The translations under genes were made by a program, and so were the position numbers. 64,000 nucleotides of DNA from Lojkania enalia. Taxonomy: Eukaryota > Ascomycota > Dothideomycetes > Pleosporales. The stretch covers positions 215,192 to 279,191 of the forward strand of contig ML986600.1 in the NCBI GenBank assembly GCA_010094045.1, in the 5' to 3' direction. The notes beneath the pieces were generated by a model, which searched no databases, was not told where the DNA came from, and saw only the letters and a program-made list of their open reading frames with translations. How positions within the stretch are numbered: the stretch's first letter is position 1; every line of letters begins with the position of its first letter. This document shows positions 12,973-24,706 of the stretch, one piece after another.

Positions 12973-15668
12973 TTTGAAACTTGCGGCTCGTCAGATACTT
13001 TGTGGGACAAACATCGCATCCCGTCGTGCATTGACCCAGATTTTGTATACATTGCAACAGAATGTGGGATGCTGTACCCCGAATCGAACCGCAATGTGAG
13101 AAGTGGGGTGTTTATTTCTTAGAATGAATCCACCAGTAATAGTTGAGATGGCATTTGAGGTTGGTGGTGATCTGGAGACGGCGCCGGGTCTACGGGTAAA
13201 TCCAGTTAGGCCGTTGAACCCCTGAAATAAATAATGTCCTGACCGAGGCTAGCTGCATCGGAGTGTCGGTGAATTTCCTTGTTAAGTGTATGGGTACTTG
13301 ATGAGATCATACGAGATACTGTTACTAGAATCTACTGTCCCTCGAGACAGGCTGCAATTTCCGGCGGGCTACATTCTTCGTACAAAAAGAATTGCACAGG
13401 GCTTGCGCGGAATATTTTCTTACGCTCTTCCCAAATTTTCAATGACACTATCCCTCCTTTTTCTCTCATTCACTTTTTCTCTGGAGATGGAAAGTCTTCC
13501 CGAAAAGTGTAGGCCTCGAATTAGCACATGAAGATGGGCGTCTAGAGATGCCGGGATAACACATGACCCGAGGATCATATGTCTCGGGCCTAGGCCAACT
13601 CGCTATGTTTCGTGATAAACATTACATTCTTTTACCTACTGGAGTTAACTTGGCTGAGTGTACGAGCGGCAATAGGAATTCACGTGAATTCATTTTGATT
13701 GTAGACGCACGTAATATCGTAAATGACTCCTGTACTCGCACAGGCATTATAGCGCGAACAATTCTCATTCTCTGCTCGAACATTTTGCTAGCTTGGCTGA
13801 TTCCAATGGAATATTACGAGGCTCCTAGGAGTTAATTCTTCCATTCCTGAACTATGGTAAAACCGACATGGGTTGTTGATGAACTTGAAATGGTCAACAA
13901 TACACTAGAACGTCCGAGAACGTTATGTTGAAGGAACTTATTTCAGAGACGCCAATTAAATTGCAATTCTTCATCGAGAAATCGTATGTGTCATGAAATT
14001 CCTATTTACTCAATACAATTCTTCTTCATGGTAGCTAAATAAACTTGTTAATTACTAAGTGATATTATGATTCAGCTTCGTCATGTAGCAAACCTTCTCT
14101 TTGAGGTCATTGAGGTAAATGTTTCTGTTCCCTTCATCTACCTCATAGTATCAGCTACATCCCCAAACCGTAACTAGCTACGACAAACTATCCATTTGCT
14201 ACCCCGATAATCCATGTTTATTTTATCCTACAATATTTGAGAGGGCTTTCTTGAAGTATTCACCAAAGCTTCTTTCGTCGCCGAGGTCCAATGTATATAA
14301 TCGGCTAACAGTTCCCATTATGTGTCTACTATGAAATGGACAGAAACAGAATATCTTAATGCGGGAAGAGAGGGGCTAAAAAGAGCAAAAGACTTGGTTG
14401 CGCATAATGCAAATATTTACATTGTGATGATTGTAGAGGCAGGGTAGTAATACGAAATGGGGTTGAAGCCTGCATCGATCCAAGTATTCCCCATTCTTGC
14501 ATTCCTCAAATACTGATGTTCCCTAAAATTATATTTAGAATGACCAAATCAGATACATGAATTTATGTACTGCCTTAAGCCTATGTCGATATAGCTAGAA
14601 TAGTACAATACATAAATTGTTAAGAAGTGCAGTTTGGGAACCGTCGTGTGACCGTGGTGTTAAAGACGAATCAGAAGACATTTGTGAGATATAATCACGC
14701 TGCATGATGAGTTTTCGGATATTTCTCATCAAAAGGGTTTTGGGCCAATTACTTCATTAGAGAGTAGAATATTGGCGATCCTTGCAAGATACAAATAATT
14801 TCAAGCTCCAAAACGATTCTTCATATTATTCATCAGCCCTCTGCGCTCACTTAGATGTCATGCAGCCGAACAATCACCTTTAGCCCTTTAATTTTCACGG
14901 GATTGGTGAAGCCTCGGCTGTATAAGAAAATTCCGTTCAAGCCCGGATGTTATGGATGCAAAAAGTCGCCCGACCAAGCAGAACCAAGAAGAAGAGATAT
15001 ATATTCAATACCCAAGAACTGTTATTATTCATCTGGGCAACATGTTGCCGCCATGGCGAAGCCTAAAAGTCGTGCCATCCTATGAAGATGGTGGTAGGTA
15101 ATCTAAACCCTGCCTTCCCCGCATTTGACCCCGGGTCGCGTAGATTAACATGAATGTTTTTACGGTTACTAGTCAATTTCGAACACGAGACGATGATTTC
15201 TGATACTAAGACAAGCTTTCTATAAACATTTGGGTTGCTAGTATCTCTTGGCTTCGAATCTGTCATTCTTGGAATACAAACACCAAGGCAGCTCTTCTGC
15301 CACAGCTCTAAACACCATCTTCCGCTATTCTCCCGACCCATATAAAGTTCGGGGTGAAAGGTCGGCCTTATTGGTTGCAACGTATACCCAGATAAATACC
15401 AAGATCCAAGACCAGATCTATAGAGATGTAAGGTCGCTTCATTGGATAGGACGAACCGCTTCCTTGTTTCATTTGGATGAAGCTAGGATTCGATGGGAAA
15501 AATTATGGCTATGACGCCCTGTGCAACAACAGCGTCTTGGGAAAGTTAGGAGGCAGTTTATAGTACCATTTTGCCCAAGGGATGGCATTACTTAACTCGA
15601 AGGTCCACATAGCTCCATCAACACTTCTCATTGCTTTCGCCCTAGACCACCGACAAGCAATAATAATC
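12973..15668. other. AT-rich intergenic region (2.7 kb) between divergent secreted-protein genes
   Basis: It lies between the divergently transcribed BNR_4 and AA12 genes, so it contains both promoters. Near 13070-13090 a minus-strand sequence resembles a tRNA T-arm, but the stem does not pair. No gene with a domain was found; 13.5-15.0 kb is AT-rich and stop-dense. Confidence 0.55.
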
Positions 15669-17381
15669 ATGATCGGGATACGTTACGTTGTGATGGCCAT
15701 TGCGGCTTTGATGCCACAGGCATTCGCTCAGAGCTGCGGTAACATCAACCCGGTCAATGCACCCACCTTCGGTCCTGGATATTCTGGAAGAGTTGTTATG
15801 AACGGTTTGAGAATGCCTCGAGGAATGATATTTGACAATCAAGGAAATATTCTCACCACCGAACAAGGCGGCTATGGCGTGAGGTATATTCAGTTGAATG
15901 ATTACGGAGGCACAAACGTTTGTGTGAGGAGCAATAAACAGCTGATTTCCGACTACTCAGTAAGTATCAGATCATGCCATTCTCGATTAGCTTGATGGAA
16001 GAAAAATACTATTTCACATATTGGATTCGATGCCTATTAGGCGCTATACTAGATCAACGCATTACGATGAGTTTCAAATTCAAGTTACAAGTCTAAATCG
16101 CCAAAATATTATTACTCAGAATTGCTCATTTTCATAATAATGCAATACGATTCTATTTATTGTGGATACCCTATCGGCGCTTCGGTGGGAATATTTGTCG
16201 ACTTCAAATACTTACGAACTGTCAGATCAACCACGGTATAGCTCTCACTCCAGATGGTAAAACCCTCTTCGTCTCCTCTCTCACAAGCGTTTGGTCCTGG
16301 GACTACGACGGCGCCACTGGCACCGTCTCTAATAGAAAGACTGTCATCCAAAATATGCAGAATGGAGGTTTCCACCCCACCCGCACCCTCCTTGTCCCCA
16401 AAGCTCAACCAGACGTGCTCCTTGTACAGCGCGGCTCAGCCGACAACATTGATACAGCCGCATCACAAATAGGCACAGCTCGAAGTCAGATCCGCGTATT
16501 TAAGATTAGCGAAATTCAGGCGGGCGTGAAAGATTATGCATCCGGGGAAGTGCTGGCATGGGGGTTGAGAAATAGCGTAGGATTTGGGGAACACCCGAAT
16601 GGTGGAATCGTACGTTTTTATCCACGTTTCCTTTCCTCTTCCCGCAAATCGCATACGGAGAATATATTGAAAAAGTGATTGACATACGTTGTTTTAGTGG
16701 TCCGTAGATAACGGCGTTGACGACATGCGCCGTGAGAATAGAGATATCCACCACACTAACCCATGTGAAGAACTCAACTACCATGGCAAGATCAACGTCA
16801 CAAACTCCCCAGAACGGGGCGCGCATTACGGATATCCAGAATGCGCCGCTGTCTGGGATCCTTCTGTACTACCTAACCCGTCCCAATTCAAGGTCGGGCA
16901 GCCAATCGTAATCGGGAATCCAAGTGGTCAGACGACGGATGCGTTATGTGCATCTAGGCAAGCCCCCAAGCTATGCTTCCCGAGTCACACTGCGCCTTTA
17001 GATATCAAGTTCAATGCGAACGGGTCGGCGGCGTATATTCCATTCCATGGCTCCTGGTATGTCTCAATTCCCAAATTTCTATACATTATTCCTTTGGTAT
17101 CCTCTTCCTCTTGTCTAGTCATGAATTAACACTCATCCAGGAACAAATCCCCACCAGATGGTTTCCGTCTCTCTCGAGTGGCCTTCAATCCCGCCACGGG
17201 CATGCCCACCGAGTCTTCGACGTCAACGAATGCCGCACAAAATATCATGTATAACGCCAATATCAACAGCTGCCCGAACCGCTGCTTTAGGCCCGTCAAC
17301 GTAGCATTTGGGCCGAATGGGCAGCTCTTCATGACGTCGGATACGACAAATGAGATTTGGGTTATCGGTGGTACTACTTAG
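15669..17381 (+). CDS. Secreted PQQ-dependent oxidoreductase, AA12 / sorbosone dehydrogenase-like
   Basis: Four exons, join(15669..15959, 16226..16609, 16698..17056, 17141..17381), give 424 aa. A signal peptide (about residues 1-18, ending QAFAQ) precedes SCGNINPVNAPTFGPGYSGR. Recognisable propeller blocks are GLRMPRGMIFDNQGNILTTE, NHGIALTPDGKTLFVSS, VLAWGLRNSVGFGEHP, HTAPLDIKFN and CFRPVNVAFGPNGQLFMTSD. These match CAZy family AA12, which oxidises sugars such as fucose or pyranosone-type substrates using pyrroloquinoline quinone. No C-terminal CBM1 is present. NPCEELN appears where I would expect NPGEELN from memory of the family. Intron 1 is unusually long, 266 nt and AT-rich. An upstream in-frame ATG at 15582 would destroy the signal peptide. 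Confidence 0.87.
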
Positions 17382-17731
17382 CCAAAAAATTTAAGCCGTC
17401 ATGGCGATGTACATAGCTCAATAGAGATCCACTGTCGCTTCCGTAAGCAATGTTGTCATATATTAACTGGGTATCCGCCCGCCTTCAATGAGGTTGAGTC
17501 AGCTTTCACTGCGTCGTAACCTCTTTCGACGTGGTAAAGTATATCTAATTTCTTTTGCGGGTTTGTCCCCACACGGATTTGTTATTCATTGTATCATAAT
17601 CGCTTTTAGCATGGTATACATGCCAACCCGCAGATGTCCTAACCTCTACCAACGCCGTTACCTCTTTGACCCGTAGAACGAGAGACTCAGTCCTGGTCAA
17701 CTCAACCGATATCGAATCGCATCGAAAACCC
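17382..17731. other. Convergent 3' spacer between AA12 and eIF3k
   Basis: 350 bases shared by the 3' ends of two convergent genes. Nothing beyond presumed UTRs is visible. Confidence 0.6.
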
Positions 17732-18737
17732 TCATGCAGGCTGCTCGTAAGCTCTCTTGATCACCCTTGTGAATTCTAGAATAGGTATTAGGAAGAATTT
17801 GAGGCTGCAGTTGGGAATGCGGAACGTACGGTCAAACTTGACATTTTCCCTAACCACCGTACCCTTAGCTTCATTCTCCTTATTTAGTGGTACCTTGACC
17901 TTGGCGCCGTCAAGAGTCCATCCACAGACGCTACCTACGAAATGCTCGAACTCTTTGCCCTGTAGGTTCAACCAGCTCTCCAGAATCGACCGATCCACCT
18001 CCCGTATTGCCTGGCTAACTGTTACGGCAATCCTTACCCGCATCAGTTCCTCGAAACCAGATACATCGGCGACCAAATCCGCATATAAATCGTCTGAGTC
18101 CAGTGTATTCCAGAACGAGGAGTAGTCTGCGCCCTCAAGCAAGTTCTTGAGGATGTTGAGTTTCTGTACGGCTTCGGAGAGGGGCGCGTCGCCAGCGGCA
18201 GGGTTCTGTGAGGAACTAGAGAGAGGTGCAAGAACATGCGGCGGCAGGAGGGAGAGGCAGAGGGAGAAGTCAGGATTCGGGAAAACGGTGAGCGCTTTGA
18301 CGAGAATGTTGGTAATGGTTTCATCGCGGGTCAAGTGAGGGTTGAATTGGTATCTGTTGGCCATTTCTGTCAGCGTAGGCGGCTGACAAGATTAGAGAGC
18401 GCAGGTAGTCAAAGGTTTAAGATCAGATAGAGCTAATAAGTGGACTTCAACGGGCGGAGTGATTCAAGCTCCAGTCCCTCTGGTAATAGGAAACGTTGTG
18501 GTTTATTATTCATCATAGAACCGGTCATGTTTTTGCTGCCAAGAGAAGTAAACTAATTGTGACATACAGTTTCAGAAGCGCAAGATTCGCATAGCAGTCG
18601 TACGTCTGGTTTTCGCACTGCTGCATAACATAGTCCTGGAAGACAGCGGTCGTCTCTGGATTATAGCGGTCGAGGCCATTAAGGATCTGATCAATATGGT
18701 CTGGCCGGTCTGGCGCATAGTCGAAGGGGACACCCAT
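17732..18737 (-). CDS. Eukaryotic translation initiation factor 3 subunit K
   Basis: Three exons, complement(17732..17775, 17830..18353, 18568..18737), give 245 aa, the usual fungal length. The first exon reads [20 protein letters not shown] and continues to [12 protein letters not shown]. The junction then gives LYQFNPHL. The C-terminal junction gives [17 protein letters not shown], which the unspliced frame would lose. These are hallmark blocks of eIF3k, a non-core subunit carrying HAM and winged-helix domains that joins eIF3 on the 40S ribosome. Intron 1 is long (214 nt); intron 2 is 54 nt. The ATG at 18737 begins the conserved MGVPFDYAP block; an upstream in-frame ATG at 18794 adds only an unlikely tail. 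Confidence 0.94.
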
Positions 18738-19491
18738 TGTAGTTGGTCTTGATGGGGAACAATTCTCGTCGTTTTGAGAATTTGGTGTGTGCACCTTCGA
18801 GGTGGCGGGTTAGTCAGCAGTCCTCTAGCCGAAGTTCTGCCTGAATGCAGGTTAGTGACTTTGACGACCCCTCCACTTCCCCAAAATACACCTCATCGAC
18901 TTTTAGACGGTGAAGTCATTGTTGAATGCGTCCGACATCTCCTTCATGCGGGGTCCTGCAGTAAAGTCTGTTTGGCAGGTGCACCGAGTATGTTTGCAGT
19001 TGAATTGTGCGACGGAGGATGCATTTCCGCGTTCGATCTAGCACTAAGGCACAACAAGCTTCCGCGGTTCACACGTTGTCCATGCAGATGACGATCCATC
19101 ACACAGCAGATAATTCTCCTCCCTCATCTAGTGGATCTCCGTCCATGTAGCCGCATAAACAACTTCCAGAAGCGGAAAAGTATATATGAAAGGTCCCGGA
19201 AGGCCTGCATCTTACTCCGCAAACAACGCAATGAATATCGAACCATTTCATGCTCATGCGCGCGAAATAACTATTGTTTGGATTAACTTCCGGATCTATA
19301 ATCCTCCAAATAGAGCTCTTTACGGAGGCGGAGGTAGGGGACATGCGAAAATAATATAGTAAAGGCGGTGATTGAACATTCGTTTCACCGCATGTGAGAA
19401 ATAGTATATAAGAGCCCCGCTGTAGCATCGACGCACGTCACTAGAAGCTCTCCAATCTCTGGCATCCCTCGACCTAACCTTAGTTGTCGTC
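18738..19491. promoter_or_regulatory. Shared divergent promoter region of eIF3k and the GH27 gene
   Basis: 754 bases separate the two divergent starts. A TATATAAG element at 19405-19412, about 87 bases ahead of the alpha-galactosidase ATG, is the clearest core-promoter signal. Short open frames here show no family match. Confidence 0.5.
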
Positions 19492-21120
19492 ATGGTTCAC
19501 GCAAGCCCTTTGCAGCTACTGACTGCAGCCGCCTGCCTGCTAGTAGAGACCGCCGCATATCGTTCCCGGCGAGACGACTTCAACACTACAGGAATGCCCG
19601 TAGTCAACATCCCGGAGGTCTCTTATCCTTACAATGGCCTCAACATGGTTCCTCAGATGGGATGGGACAACTGGAATGCCTTTGGTTGCAGTGTCAGTGA
19701 GAGCTTGTTGCTCAACACCGCGAAAAAGATAGTTGACTTGGGCCTTCGAGACCTCGGATACGAGTACATCGTGCTTGATGACTGTTGGTCAAGTGGAAGG
19801 AATTCTAGCGGCTATCTAGTTGCAGACTGTAAGCTTGCGTTCAATCGTATCATCACTGTATATCAATGCTTGCTAACTTCCACAGCCGCCAAATTCCCTA
19901 GTGGCATGAAATATGTCGCAGACCAAATCCATTCCCTAGGCCTTAAATTTGGAATTTACTCTTCAGCTGGCGTCATGACCTGCGCGAGATACGAAGGATC
20001 TCTTGGAAATGAATGGAAAGACGCCCGGCTGTGGGCCAGCTGGGGCATCGATTATCTCAAGTACGATAACTGCTTCAACCAAGGCCAATCTGGCACTCCA
20101 AAAATCTCTTTCGATCGATACAGCGTCATGTCGCAAGCCTTGAAGAGTACAGGGCGTCCCATACTGTATACTCTATGCAATTGGGGCAACGACGACCCTT
20201 ACGACTGGGCACAAACGATTGCGAACTCTGGCCGCATGTCGGGAGATATTTCCGACACGTTCAATAAGCCTGACGCCCGCTGTCCCTGTACTGAGGCGGT
20301 TGGCTGCCCATGGCCCGGCTTCCACTGCTCAGTCATGAACATTCTCAACAAGATGCCTGCCATCCAGAGTCGGACGATGAGTGGATACTTTAACGATATG
20401 GACATGCTGGGTGAGTAATTTAACCTAAATCCTACCGAATGCACTAACATCAATGAAGAGGTTGGAAACGGAGGTCAATCGGACTCCGAATACGTCGTAC
20501 ACTTCTCCATGTGGGCCATGAACGCATCGCCTCTGCTCATGGGCACGAACGTCGAGACACTCTCAGCAGCAGACCTCGCCATACTCTCCAACCCGGCCAT
20601 CATTTCCATCAATCAGGATCCTTCCGCCAGCGCAGCAGTCCGCAAATGGCGATATTTTGTTGATCCCGATGAAACCGGTGAAGGAGAGATCTCGCTTTGG
20701 ACTCGCGGCCTCTCCAACGGCGATATGATCGTTGCTCTCCTCAACGCTGGTAACACCGATCGGATCATGAACACGACTCTAAGCGAGATATTCACAGGCC
20801 GGCGCACTACCAGCACTTTCCTGTCGCCGAAGGAAGTGCAGGCGACGTGGGATCTCTACGACCTGTGGGGGAACCGCATGACTAATGACGAGGCCGCAGC
20901 AATCATCAACGGAACCGCGACGAACTGGAACAACAACACAAGGTACAATGCTACGGTTAAGAGCTATCAAGACGGTACGAGGGACAATGACGCTGCATTA
21001 CTTGGAAAGCATATTGGTAGCATCTCGCCGAGCGAAACCCTTACTGCGGAGGTTGCAAGGCACTCGGTAGTCATGTACAGGCTTCGCTCGCAGGGGTCGC
21101 GGATGAGAGATGAACTATGA
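19492..21120 (+). CDS. Secreted alpha-galactosidase, GH27 (AglB-like)
   Basis: Three exons, join(19492..19828, 19886..20410, 20459..21120), give 507 aa. Residues 1-22 form a signal peptide. The barrel begins at MGWDNWNAFGC; LDDCWSSGR follows; the nucleophile is D173 in YLKYDNCF; the acid/base region is FNDMDMLEVGNGG, formed across the intron 2 junction. MWAMNASPLLMG and SINQDPSASA are also family blocks. A C-terminal beta-sandwich with several N-glycosylation sequons follows. The enzyme releases alpha-1,6-galactose from galactomannan, raffinose-type sugars or melibiose outside the cell. Intron 2 has a normal GTGAGT donor and CTAAC branch but ends in AAG; the neighbouring AG would break the frame. 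Confidence 0.95.
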
Positions 21121-21898
21121 GAGAAGGAGAAAATTGACAATATTAGTCATGCATGGATTGACAACACAGGAATCGTGCACTCTCTGAAGGACGAATGAGA
21201 GTTGAGCTGTCAGGGATGAACACATGCTTGATTTGATGTGGGCACTTATCTACACCTTGTATACCAAAAAAGTCACTACTGGATTTGCGATATCCATCTT
21301 CTTTCGACAATGTGAAGTATCGAGCGTCCTTCCGATTTAACCGGAATAGCAAGAGATTGTAGTGCTAAAAAAAAAAAAAGGAGAGAAGTGTGCGAATAAG
21401 GGTGTGGCATTGTAATGAAAGCAAATTGTCCTACCTTATGGCCCCTACTCCACTTCACCTCTTCTAGGATAGGATGTGGAGATCAATATCGGTGGCCCAG
21501 GGAGGAATCAAAGACTTGAGAAGCTACTTGGAGTAGAGCCGTCGGGCGGCTTACAGACAGGAACGTCCATGTAGGAGGCGTTACCCCCATAGGGCGACCA
21601 TGTGACATCTTCAGTGGTATCAAGTTTCCCTGTACATGCTAAATATTCTACGACTTGAACAAAAAGATGGTTCCCAGGCTTAATACTATCAGAGCATTTT
21701 TCACAACCACACACCACCTAACGTGATTCAAACTAGCGAGATCTCTCCGCGATTACAAATAGTATGGACGTCCACCTTCACCAAGTGCAGTAGTTATTTG
21801 CGTAACATGATTTGTAGAGGTTTTCCAAAATGATAATTTCTCGCGTTATTTATTTGAGGCAGTGCAACTGTTATTGAGTCCCCAATTCTTTCTACAAC
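21121..21898. other. Convergent spacer with a weak minus-strand coding-like stretch
   Basis: 3' flanks of GH27 and the phosphate transporter. The minus strand is open across 21508-21725 with four clustered Cys residues near its start and a TAG acceptor-like site just upstream, but no ATG and no upstream exon fit in the remaining space. A run of 13 A residues lies near 21367-21379. I do not call a gene. Confidence 0.45.
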
Positions 21899-23876
21899 TT
21901 AAGCTATCTTCTCCATGCCCCGCCCAATATATCCTGCCTTTTGAATATCCCTAGAACGAACATTATCCGGATCATACTCGGGAGTCCCTTCAACCTCGCC
22001 AGCCAACTGCTCCAGCGTCTTCCTCTTCGTCTCCGGGATTAGCCAGGTAGTAAAGATACCTGCAAACATGAACGCGGAGTAGATCTGCATAACATGGTTG
22101 AGCCAAGGTGAGTCCGACGATCCAGGAGGAGCCCCGCGAGTCCGGAGAGGTCCGATAAGCACCTGCGCGATAATCGCTCCAATCTTACCCGACGCCGCTG
22201 ATATGCCATGCGCCGAGCTGCGATACCTGGTTGGAAAGCATTCCCCCGGGACAATAAAGGTTGTGGCATTAGGTCCAAAGTTGAAGAAGAACTGTGCGAG
22301 AACGTAGAGCGCAAGAAGGGCCCTGCCGCTTAGGGAATAGTATGCAAAGCCAATGGTGCAGAAAATGGCCGTGAGTATGATAAAGCCGGCCAATTGGATC
22401 GGTTTTCGTCCGACGGTATCAACCGTTGCGACAGTAAACCAGTAACCTGGAATGGCACCTGCGCAAGTAATAATGAGGTTGCCGACGGCCTGGTTATAGA
22501 AGATCTTGTAAACGTCTTCGCCGTGGGCATACCCGATCTCAGTGAGAATGATTGAGTTGTTAAGACCAAGGCCTGCAAACTGAGTTAGAATCGAGCAGGC
22601 GGGGACAGGGCTAAGCTACTTACCGTAGAAAGCAACATCCAAGAGGAACCATGAGCCAGCGGTACCAAGCAGAATCTTGCCATTCTTCCACTTCAAGATC
22701 CAACTAAAGAAGTCGGACCATGAGGCCCTTGGAATCACGAGCTGGGGCTCATCATTCTCCTTAGCTCGAATCCGAGTGATCTCGTCAGGATTGCCCTTCG
22801 GTGCACCAGACTTGAAGGCTTTCACATCAGAGCCAGCCTGGATCACATCTCGGTCGACATCAAACGTATATCTCGGCGTCTCAGGAATCGTGAGGCGATA
22901 ATAAAGCGCAACGCAGCCTGGGACAGCACCGAACCCGATGACGATACGCCACATCTTATCGACAGCTAAATTGCACACACCATCGCACTTGTCGACGGTC
23001 TTCGCCGTCTGCAATGATTCCTTGAAGCCCGTGGTGACGATCAAGGCAACAACAGCAGCCGCAAATTGACCGATGCCTTGCATGGCGAAAACAGAGCCCA
23101 TCATGGCGCCTCGCCATCTTGTTGTAGCGAATTCAGACGTAATGATCGAAGAGAGTGGATAATCGCCGCCAATACCTTCAAGCCGTTAGCCTTGCCTATC
23201 AGAGAGGCCCCGATAAACTTACCAATGCCCATGAGGACCCGCCAGAAGACAATCACTCCTACAATAGAGCAGGCTGGCGAGTGTGCAGAAAGAGCTTGAG
23301 CAAGTGTTGCGGCGATGATCACAATGAGCTCTAAGCCGTACATCTTCTTTCGTCCTACAATGTCGGCAAAGATACCTCGGATCCTGTAAGCGATTGCCTT
23401 GGTGCAAGCATAGTAGGACTCGTACCAAAGCCAACCTGTCCAATGACTGTGCCGGTAGAAGTAGACACCTTAATAGCGGTGTCCGCGTTGGACGGGATTT
23501 TACCGGGCGATTGCGTAGCGCTTTGCCAAAACACAACGCCTAGCATTGACGTAACCATATTCACAGCGAACAGATCATAAGCATCTTGAGAAGTTAGCAC
23601 GGTGTCCAATCCGACATCTAAATCGACTGTACCAGTAAAAAAACCGATGCCTGCTACCACAATTGCACGCACATGGTACCATCCAAATGGTGCCTTGTCG
23701 ATCTCGGCCAGCGCAAGGCGTCGTCGCTCATTGGGGTCTGCAATATGCGCGTAGTCGTTGTGAAAGTTGTGGAAGGCAGCATTGCCTCCTGCTGTTCTGT
23801 CATTCCGTCAGACCTGTTAATTTCACATGCGAGGTGAATCCGAGGGGCCAACATACTTGCGGACTATCAGAGACAT
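21899..23876 (-). CDS. High-affinity inorganic phosphate transporter, Pho84 family (MFS)
   Basis: Six exons, complement(21899..22572, 22624..23175, 23223..23375, 23426..23584, 23633..23796, 23857..23876), give 573 aa. Exon 1 encodes only MSLIVRK; exon 2 then gives TAGGNAAFHNFHNDYAHIAD, the classic Pho84 N-terminus. Other marks are DAYDLFAVNMVT, FADIVGRKKMYGLEL, GIGIGGDYPLSSII, FYGLGLNNSIILTE and PGECFPTRYRSSAHG. Twelve membrane segments are expected; it imports phosphate with protons at the plasma membrane. Introns 2 and 4 end in AAG and intron 3 in GAG; each is forced by frame and homology. No CACGTG site was seen in the 300 bases upstream. Confidence 0.93.
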
Positions 23877-24208
23877 AATGGCCAGCACACTCTTTCGACG
23901 CCTGAAGAAACCAAACGCTTAAAAAAGAACGCACTGGCTCCCCGCCAGAGAGCTCCAGTGACAAGTACCAGGAGCTGACCTGAAGACTACGGGCGGTGCA
24001 CGGTTTTAAGACTCCCCCCATTTTTCTTGGTCAAGACATGTGACGTTTGCGCTGCGGCCTACACTACACAAAAGCAGATAGAATCCCGGATCATCAAGCT
24101 CAGCTAGGCATGCATGTCGCCCATCAGTTGCATCCGTAGTCCAAGGGAGGAGTGACATGCCTCAGCGTTGTCGTTCGACACATTGCTGGTTTAGGGTCCG
24201 GATAGCAC

Positions 24209-24706
24209 ATGAGCATCGGCAGCGAAACAAGCCCGAACAAGCAGGAGATAGAAAGCTTAGTTGCTTTTTCGGCTTTGCAGCTTGACGCATTACCAGGATT
24301 GGATGAGGTACCAAAATTGCGTGCATTCCTTGATCGCAGTCGATGGATGGAGAATGTTGAAGCGGTCGTCAAGTGGCCCGCCAGCGAATCGTCAGCTCGG
24401 GTGGCGGGTCGTGCCGGATCTACAGGACGAGAGTGCTCGACCGCCACGGGCCCTGTGGCGCACACCAAGCGAGACAAGCATGACTTGACCAGGGCATCAA
24501 GCAGACGAAGGAATTTTTTGAAGGCTCTTGGAAGTCTTTCTTGGGTTGTTGCATCGCGAGTTGCATTTGCCAGAGGCGTGGCTGGGATCGGAATGTGGGA
24601 TGAACAGGGAAAGGAACAGGCAATGCGGCACGCGACACCGTACGAACAAAACTTCATTGGAAGAATCGGTCGAAAACGATATCGGGAATGGGACTTGGGA
24701 AGTTAG
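24209..24706 (+). CDS. Doubtful orphan ORF, 165 aa
   Basis: An ATG-initiated single-exon frame in a GC-richer island upstream of the phosphate transporter, transcribed away from it. The N-terminal third (QEIESLVAFSALQLDALPGL, then DRSRWMENVEAVVKW) looks protein-like; the rest is rich in Arg, Ser and Ala without motifs. Long open frames also exist on the opposite strand here, so base composition alone could explain it. No signal peptide, membrane segment or known domain. Confidence 0.25.
   Translation: MSIGSETSPNKQEIESLVAFSALQLDALPGLDEVPKLRAFLDRSRWMENVEAVVKWPASESSARVAGRAGSTGRECSTATGPVAHTKRDKHDLTRASSRRRNFLKALGSLSWVVASRVAFARGVAGIGMWDEQGKEQAMRHATPYEQNFIGRIGRKRYREWDLGS

Noticed and set aside
13060..13140. 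tRNA-like T-arm on the minus strand
   Set aside because: GGTTCGATTC matches a B box, but the flanking five-base stems do not pair and no acceptor or A box fits.
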